Part shown: positions 57,321 to 64,000 of the stretch, in pieces
How the letters are laid out: each line of letters opens with the position of its first letter
How positions within the stretch are numbered: the stretch's first letter is position 1
Assembly (NCBI GenBank): GCA_015698045.1
Contig: BLAL01000196.1
Span: forward strand, 1,054,001-1,118,000
Direction of reading: 5' to 3'
From: Rhizophagus clarus
Taxonomy: Eukaryota > Glomeromycota > Glomeromycetes > Glomerales > Glomeraceae
DNA length: 64,000 nt
Translations under genes and position numbers: made by a program
The notes under the pieces: model-generated
Database searches by the model: none
What the model was told of the DNA's origin: nothing
The model's input: the letters and a program-made list of their open reading frames with translations, nothing else

Positions 57321-57870
57321 ATGACCAAATCATTTTCTGGATCGACTGCTTTGGTAACTTTTATTTTCTAACATACGTCGATGGTTTATCGCAGCGTATA
57401 ATAGATATTTTTTTTTTTTTTTTTTAAATCGTGAAAAAACTTTTTTTTTTTAATTGTAGAATTTTTTTTTTTTTTTTATATGATTTCAATAGGATCATGC
57501 AATGGCAGGAATCACAGCAGGTGCCATAACTACATTAAGTTTGCATCCATTAGATTTAGTAAAAACGAGATTTCAAGGTGGGTTAATTCGGTAAGTTGCC
57601 TATTTTGATAAGTTCAATTTCTAATCAAGTTTTAATTGTTGATTTAATAATGCATCCATAATTAAAAAGATCTGTTAATTTAATTATTTAAAATGTATTA
57701 TTAGTTGATGAAGCTGCGAAGCGAAAACATAAATTTGGAGCTACGTTTATAATGATGAAAAAAATTGTATCAAAGAATCGATTAATAGGATTATATCGTG
57801 GTGTTACGCCGAATTTAGCTGGTGCTACATCCAGTTGGGGATTTTATTTTTACTTGTAAGTGAAGAAAAC

Positions 57871-57901
<31 letters not shown>

Positions 57902-58995
57902 TTTAATATGGTATTCACTTTTTGATCAAAATTTTTATTTAGTTATGATTTGACTAAAAAGAGGATGGCAGGTGGTGATAAAATTTCAAAACTTTCCCCG
58001 TTACAACATTTATCAGCATCAGCTGAAGCAGGTACACAATAAATAATTTCGTTAATTTTATCAAAAAATATCGCGTTTACTTTATTTTCCCGAGATCAAA
58101 ATTTCCCAATAATACGCTCGTCACTTATGACAAGATTTTTCGCATTTATTTACCCTATTTTTTATTATATTTATATTCTTGATATTATGTTAGGCGCGAT
58201 AACTGCATTTATTACAAATCCGTTTTGGGTAGTAAAAACAAGAATGTGCGCAACAGATCGTACAGATCCGGGAGCATATAAAGGATTATTCGGTAAGTAG
58301 TTGTTTATTTCACCTTAGATTTCTTTATTTATGCTTTATTAAATTGATTTTTGTTATTTAGATGGGTTGTATCAAATAGCTAAATACGAGGGAATTAAAG
58401 GATTATATAAGGGAATGGTTCCAGCATTATTTGGTGTATCTCACGGTGCATTACAATTTATGGCCTATGAGGAATTAAAAAAGTGGAGATTTAAAGTTAA
58501 GAATTTTAATTTAAAGAAAGATCATGATCATGATAGATTGGTACGTGTTGAAAATATTTAAAGTAAAATCCTGATAATTGAATTGAATGTGGAAATTAAA
58601 TTTTATTATTTCATTTTTAGAATAATGTGGAATATCTTTTAACAGCAGCAGCATCAAAAACATTTGCGACGGTAATAACCTATCCGTACCAACTTGTTCG
58701 TGCAAGATTACAATATCAAAGGATTGAAATTAAATATAATGGTGTTATTGATACAATAAAAAAAGTATACGGGTATGCTTAATTTTTTTTTTTTTTTCTC
58801 CCATCATTAAATTTAGTGATTAATATAATTAAATTCTTTCTATTTTGTAATAATAAAAGAGCCGAAAGTATCCTTGGATTTTATAAAGGATTAGCACCTA
58901 ATGTGTTACGCGTATTGCCTGGAACATGTACCACATTTTTAGTGTATGAAAATATGATGTCTTTCTTTAAGAAACATGCTAAATATGAATCATGA
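57321..58995 (+). CDS. FLX1: Mitochondrial carrier, FAD/folate transporter type (FLX1/SLC25A32)
   Basis: Eight exons, 57321-57353, 57493-57577, 57705-57855, 57943-58031, 58194-58292, 58362-58540, 58621-58772 and 58860-58995, join in phase to 307 residues. Three mitochondrial-carrier repeats are present with signature motifs [22 protein letters not shown] and [11 protein letters not shown]. The Trp in place of the acidic residue in the second motif, the YPYQ in the third, and [16 protein letters not shown] are diagnostic of the FLX1/SLC25A32 branch. It sits in the inner membrane and supplies FAD (yeast) or folate/FAD (animals) to the matrix. The assignment of substrate rests on these motifs, not on assay. 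Confidence 0.88.
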
Positions 58996-60019
58996 AAGAT
59001 GTAATATATATAAGTTAAATATTGGGCAACTATTTTATTTTGGTATATTAATTGCAATAAGTAGTTAGTAATGTAATTGCAGTAAATAGTTATTTATGGT
59101 TTGGTAATGTAATTGCATAATTGCAGTAAATAGTTATTTATAGATTGGTAATGTAATTGCAGTATTTAACAGGTCATTTTGAATAAAGAAATCTAAAATG
59201 CGGGCATGCTATCTTCTAATTACGTGTTTTAGTTAATAGAATGGATATATGAAGTAATCCTCTGTGTCACTCATGATTGTTGCAAGTAATTAGCTGAGTT
59301 TATAAATGACCGGGAATTAACTTGTTTTCCGGTCTCATATAGAGTCGGGAAATCTCTAAATAGCTTAATCACATGTTATTTTAATGAGTGACACGCTCCT
59401 GGGGATTACCCATTTATTTCATAAGGAAGGGAACACCATTGTTTTTTCCCTTCATACTGGTTAGTTGCTTTGACTATTTTTTAATTGCATTTTTTTAACT
59501 AAATTGTCAATTTTTTCATTCCGGGATCAAAAATTATCGATCTACATAAAGTTTTTATATTATTACGGAAGAACTCTATTGAGTATTAAACGTATACCTA
59601 TTCCATATGCAAGAATTATTATTCTCTCAAGTTTCTATTCCAACAATTAATTCAGAAAATATTCATAAGGTAATTATTTATACTTATAATTGAAAGCGAG
59701 GCGATGGGGAGTTTTGATTTATGAAAACGGTTTAGTGATTAAATGGAAATTTACGTGCTAGGGAATTAAGTCAATAATTAAATTTGCTTTCATTTGTTTT
59801 CACAGTAAATAATTGTGATTAAATAGTGTGTAAATATTTCATTGGTCATGCACTCAGATTAAATGAATTTGGATCTGTTTTAAAGAATATCATTTGCCTT
59901 ATTGATACAAGAAACCAGTTCACATAAATAAAATTAAACCCTTGACATTATTTCATTTTACACATTTTGAGAACAAACATTCTGTTGTTCAATTTGGCAT
60001 AAGAACTAATCGGAATATT
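58996..60019. other. Carrier 3' flank with a short tandem repeat
   Basis: 59,051-59,163 holds three imperfect copies of GTAATGTAATTGCAGTAAAT and TAGTTATTTATRGWTTG. An inverted pair of GTGTCACTCAT / ATGAGTGACAC lies at about 59,265 and 59,384. No gene is seen. Confidence 0.55.
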
Positions 60020-60380
60020 AATGAAGTTGTGAACAAATTAAGAAGCGGTATTCTCATTGCCATTCTTTTCGCTTGGGACTGTTTGAATCATTTTCTTATT
60101 GCTATCCTTTTCATTGAGGACTGTATGCTTTGGATCATTATCTTGTTGAAGAGATACCAGCTTAGAAGCGGTATTCTCATCATTCTTTTCGTCAAGGTCA
60201 TTGTTTTGAAGACACCAGCTTTTCCTGTGCAAAGAAGGGGTATTATTACCACCATCCTTTTCACTGGGAACTGTATGCTTTGGATCATTATCTTGTTGAA
60301 GTCACCAGCTTTAGATGCGGTATTCTCACCGCCATTCTTTTCGTCGAGGTCATTGTTTTGAAGACACTAGCTTCTCCTGT
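60020..60380 (-). repeat. Decayed coding tandem repeat with 150-bp (50-codon) period, minus strand
   Basis: TGTATGCTTTGGATCATTAT with following CTTGTTGAAG occurs at about 60,122 and 60,272. GGTCATTGTTTTGAAGACAC occurs at about 60,196 and 60,346. On the minus strand this reads repeated LHRKSWCLQNNDLDEKN and LVSLQQDNDPKHTV blocks with frame breaks. It looks like the ruin of a repetitive, hydrophilic protein. The family is not recognised. Confidence 0.55.
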
Positions 60381-62721
60381 ACATGGTTTGTAAGTTTTCC
60401 TTCTATCTTTGGGGCTAAAGTTACCATAAAATTGTCCATCTATAATATTAGTAAAACAAAGTAAGAGTAATTTCCTCACTTTGAAACCCTCTCATGTCAT
60501 CACTTATTGACAATCCCTTTTCTTTCAAAGAGCTGTTAATTAATATTTAATTGTGCCAATAGAAATAGATCACTCTATTTCCATTTTCGTATTCAGTGAT
60601 CCATAACATAATACTAGTATAGAAATTCGTATAATTGAATATTGGAGTTCTTGCGAAATAATTGAGATTTACAATATGTTTGACGTGAAATAACCGACGT
60701 ACAAGGCTTGGTATACTTCGAATAGGTCTTTTATCTTATTCCAAAAAAGGTCAAATGTTGTCTCATCAATGAATATTGTTCTCACCCATATGTGCTTGTG
60801 TCCATACTTATTTTCACGCGTCTCCCAGACTCCCAAGCTTTTTAAATTTCCCGAATGGGAATATTTGTTTTTTGATGTATTACCACTTATATCACATACA
60901 GATGAAGTTTGCCAGTAAGCGAATAGGATGCAAATTGCAAAACGTATCTGGTATACAATGGAAGGTGACTTATAATTGAATATAGTACGCGTTTAGCCAG
61001 TATCTTTACTTATTTTAAATCATTTGTAAGCAGCTTTACTTGTCAAACCATTTGTAATGTTTTTGTCTTTGAATTGTTTGTCTTTGAGCTTCAGCTTTTT
61101 TGAGAGTAAAATAAGTTGTAGAACTACCAAACGATTTCTAGAACACTATTAAATTGTTTAAGCGCAACTATTGAATCTTTTTTTATTGATAAATACCACG
61201 TAATTACATAATTTTAGTGAGAGATATATATATATTACATGCATTTATGTTGAATAGTAAACAATATAAAGTACCATTTTGCTAAATGTTTTCCGATTCG
61301 AAGTATGTCACCATGGTATTAAAATAACTTATTCAAATATTTATATATTTTTGACACAAATTAGAGAAAATATAAAATAGGGCACCGATCGGCTTCGGTT
61401 TTTGAAACGTCGGTATCGGTATTAGTAATTACCAAAGCATTCAAAAATTCCAAAACAGCTAATTGATGAAAGAATTAAAATTGCGGTTGCAAAAATTTTT
61501 GTGACAATTTTTGTGAAATTAGAAAATTCTTATCATAACAAACACAAAATAAGTTATACAATACAATGTAAAGAAAAGTCTTGAGAACTATATTAAATGA
61601 AAGCGTTTTAACGTTTTTTTTCATTATTGCACCATCAAGTATTTGTTAGTACTTGAATTCTTCTTTCTTAAACGAAATGACACATCACTAATAACAGATA
61701 ACGAAAATTTGATGATAACCAATGCTCATAATTACTTTTTAGGGAACAAGTCCGCAAGAGAAAGCCATCAGAAACCATAATTACGCAGCGAATTGCTGTG
61801 TTAGCGCGTGACTGCGTGTAGTCCTGCAACCCAAATTATTCATGCTGTCGTGTCTATTAGCTAAATCATGTGATCTGCTTTACAATAACAATATGGCGCG
61901 AATGTTTATAATTATTAAAGAATGATTAAATTTTGCACCAACATTTCTATTTTACCATCTTTCGCAAGCACATGTTTAAATATGTTACAATATTAATAAT
62001 GAATATACAGTATTATTTTTATAGAAAGTGTTTGAACTCTTTAATGAAACAAGATATAGGAAATCAGGCTTCTGAGTTTATAGCAATACTCAATTTTATG
62101 ATTAATTTTAATTTTATACACTTCGACTTACGATTAAATATTTTAAAATTCATACTGATATCCGAAAACCATACTGATAAAAATATTGTATATGTAGTAT
62201 GTGTAACTTTTGGATTTGGCTTTTTTTCTGTTCTAATATTTCATTGTTTCTTAGAATGGCCAGCCATTTTTTTTTAATTTTTTTATATCCTGTCTTCTTA
62301 ATTCAGAATTAAGATTTTACACAAGACATATATTTGTTTGTGCTTCAGCTTTCAAATTGTACAATTTCGAAATTCGTGTTTATTTTTAAAGCTATGAAAA
62401 TAAATTATTCTAAATTATTCTTTGTAGTTTCCGAGTATTTGTATCTTTAATTTTTTAATTGACTTAACTGGTTAAACGAAAAATAAAAATGAAGTCACAG
62501 GTCGAAAATATAAACATTCTACAAGGTTTACAAGGTTAATAAAGTTTTGAGGTATAGATGAATTTGAGATAACTATATTCCGAAATGTTTTGTCGATTAT
62601 ACGAGTGAAAGATATCAAAAATTAGATAACGTGATTTGTACTGCTTCATAATGATATATAAGTATCCCGTTTCAGAGTTCATGAATCCATGAAACTCGAA
62701 TTTTGGTTTATTTTTAAAATA
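60381..62721. other. Intergenic, no convincing gene
   Basis: AT-rich with scattered short frames. A 114-codon frame from 61,933 is rich in Phe/Ile/Asn with no family resemblance and is not called. TATAAGTATCCCG near 62,656 may be the promoter of the kinase gene. Confidence 0.4.
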
Positions 62722-64000
62722 ATGACTGAATTTCGAGATTATGTTTGGACCGCAATTAATAGAGTATATACAATAGTAGATTATAATAAACATGATAATC
62801 TTGAAAAAAGACACGAATTTAGAAAGCAAACTATACTCTTAGACAAGTATCTCAAAAAATATGAAAAATCAGAAATAATTAAAATGTTAACCAAGGATCA
62901 CGATTATTATAAAATTCTTTATAATGAAGGAACAAAAAGAACTTGTGAAAATTGTCCAGACAAATGTTTTGCAGAATTATATTGTGAGCATTGTGTTCGA
63001 AATTATTTAAAAGGAAAATTTTCAAATTGGACATCTAATAATAATGACATTGATGATTTAATACAAAAATGTCAAATGGAAGCAATTTCTCCACATAGGA
63101 TAGTTGAATGGATCCCATACGACAGTCTACAAGATGTTGAATATTTAACTAAAGGTGGATGTTCTGAAATTTACACAGCAACTTGGAGAGAAGGGCGTTA
63201 TGATGAATGAGATTTGGAAAAGAAACGATTAATAAGGTTTGGAGAACATAATGTAATACTTAAAGAGTTAAAAAATGTTGAAAATGCTAGTAGAAATTGG
63301 TTTGAAGAGGTATATATTTAAAGATATTATTATTAGAGGTTGGAATAGGAAGCCGCGGGACAAAATTTAGACTGCATTAGATAATTTGACCAGAATTATG
63401 CTTTAGATAATCGATTAACGTTAATCTGTTCCAACCTCTGGAATTGACTAACAATTATTTATATTTTTTTTTTTTCTAGAGTAAATCTCATTTAACAATA
63501 AGCAGACATTGTAAGTTGTTATGGGTTAACAAAAAATCCAGAAAGTGTATCAGTGATCTCGGATTTTGTGGACCTGCTGATAAGCCACTAAATAGTGCAT
63601 ATGGAATTATTTCATATATAGCTCCAGAAGTAATTACTGGAAAAAAAACTACTTTTGAATCTGATATTTATAGCATTGGGATGCTCATGTGGGAAATTTC
63701 ATCTGGACAACCACCATTTGTTAATTATAAACATGATTATGATCTTGCAATGAAAATAGTAAATGGAATGAGACCAAAAATAATACCAGGAACCCCACTA
63801 AAATATAAGGAATTAATGGAACGGTGTTGGGATCCTGACCCAGCAAAAAGACCCGACGCTAATACGTTAGAAATCGAAATGAACGAACTATTGATAGAAA
63901 ATGAAAAGAATCAATTACCATATTTTCAAGATGATGGTCAAGAGCAAATAGTTGATTCTATTGGTTTTACGAATGAGAATTGTACCAGTAAGCTTTATCA
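62722..64000 (+). pseudogene. TKL-type protein kinase with Cys-rich lead-in, decayed (3' cut by window edge)
   Basis: Exon 62722-63309 begins MTEFRDYVWTAINRVYTIV, the lead of a large Rhizophagus kinase family. A Cys cluster follows (CENCPDKC, YCEHC), then the linker WIPYDSL and a glycine loop variant GGCSEIYTATW. A TGA at 63,208-63,210 interrupts the frame, which then reads on (EKKRLIRFGEH) to a GT donor. The second exon from 63,480 reads KSHLTIS, then jumps within about 20 residues to ISDLGFCGPADKPL, IAPEV, SDIYSIGMLMWEISSG and ERCWDPDPAKRP. The hinge and the catalytic HRDLHSGN loop expected between LTIS and ISDLG are missing. It cannot be an active kinase as read. Confidence 0.8.
63334..63440. 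mobile_element. 107-bp MITE-like element in kinase intron
   Basis: AGAGGTTGGAATAG at the left faces CTGTTCCAACCTCT at the right (inverted repeats of about 14 bp), with a GC-richer start (GCCGCGGG) inside. No target duplication is visible. Non-coding. Confidence 0.65.

Noticed and set aside
61933-62277. 114-codon open frame with hydrophobic ends
   Set aside because: AT-driven Phe/Ile/Asn composition, no family resemblance, and no supporting neighbours. Length is not surprising for this base composition on one frame.

Overview
The window looks like the nuclear genome of an arbuscular mycorrhizal fungus, most likely Rhizophagus or a close Glomeromycotina relative. The DNA is extremely A+T-rich and full of homopolymer runs. 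Genes carry many short introns with GTAAGT-type donors and TACTAAC-type branch points. The expanded families fit this group: TKL-type kinases with a Cys-rich lead-in, F-box proteins of the 'ILWRNPW' type, Crinkler (CRN) proteins, an incomplete restriction-fold nuclease, and multicopy coiled-coil/zinc-ribbon proteins. Species assignment is inference from family recall, not a database search.

Layout. 0-3.4 kb: the 3' end of the FACT subunit SPT16 (+) faces an F-box/leucine-rich-repeat gene (-). 3.4-14.9 kb: a gene desert of homopolymers and degenerate repeats. 14.9-38.8 kb: an accessory and mobile region. It holds an old retropepsin-like gene cut by a 5.1-kb hAT element (itself broken by a 161-bp MITE). 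Next comes a coiled-coil gene split by a 4.9-kb inverted-repeat element that carries a Myb/MADF-like gene. After that are a CRN effector-like gene with an in-frame stop, a decayed DNA-polymerase/helicase element with a small Cys-rich partner gene, a 675-bp fold-back mariner-type MITE, and nuclease and LRR fragments.

39.8-47.8 kb: a compact housekeeping block. In order: an ANKRD39-like ankyrin protein (-), an NmrA-like NAD(P)-binding protein (+), a BTB/T1-domain protein (+), a four-helix membrane protein (+), a DNAJC12-like J protein (-), and mitochondrial ribosomal protein bS18m (+). Introns were resolved here by reading frame and splice consensus. 48.4-57.0 kb: two paralogous F-box proteins (-) separated by repeat-rich DNA. 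57.3-59.0 kb: a FLX1/SLC25A32-type mitochondrial FAD/folate carrier. 59-62.7 kb: repeats and no convincing gene. 62.7-64 kb: a decayed kinase running off the edge.

The most unusual signal is a pair of tandem arrays: 18.47-19.93 kb (read on -) and 26.74-27.36 kb (read on +). In each, the repeat unit is a complete intron-microexon cassette. It has a TACTAAC branch site, a pyrimidine tract, an AG acceptor, a microexon of about 33 or 36 nt, and a GTAAGT donor. The two arrays differ in exon sequence and lie inside two different transposon-like elements. If transcribed and spliced they would yield repeat RNAs or peptides made only of microexons. I know of no named system of this kind, and expression is untested.
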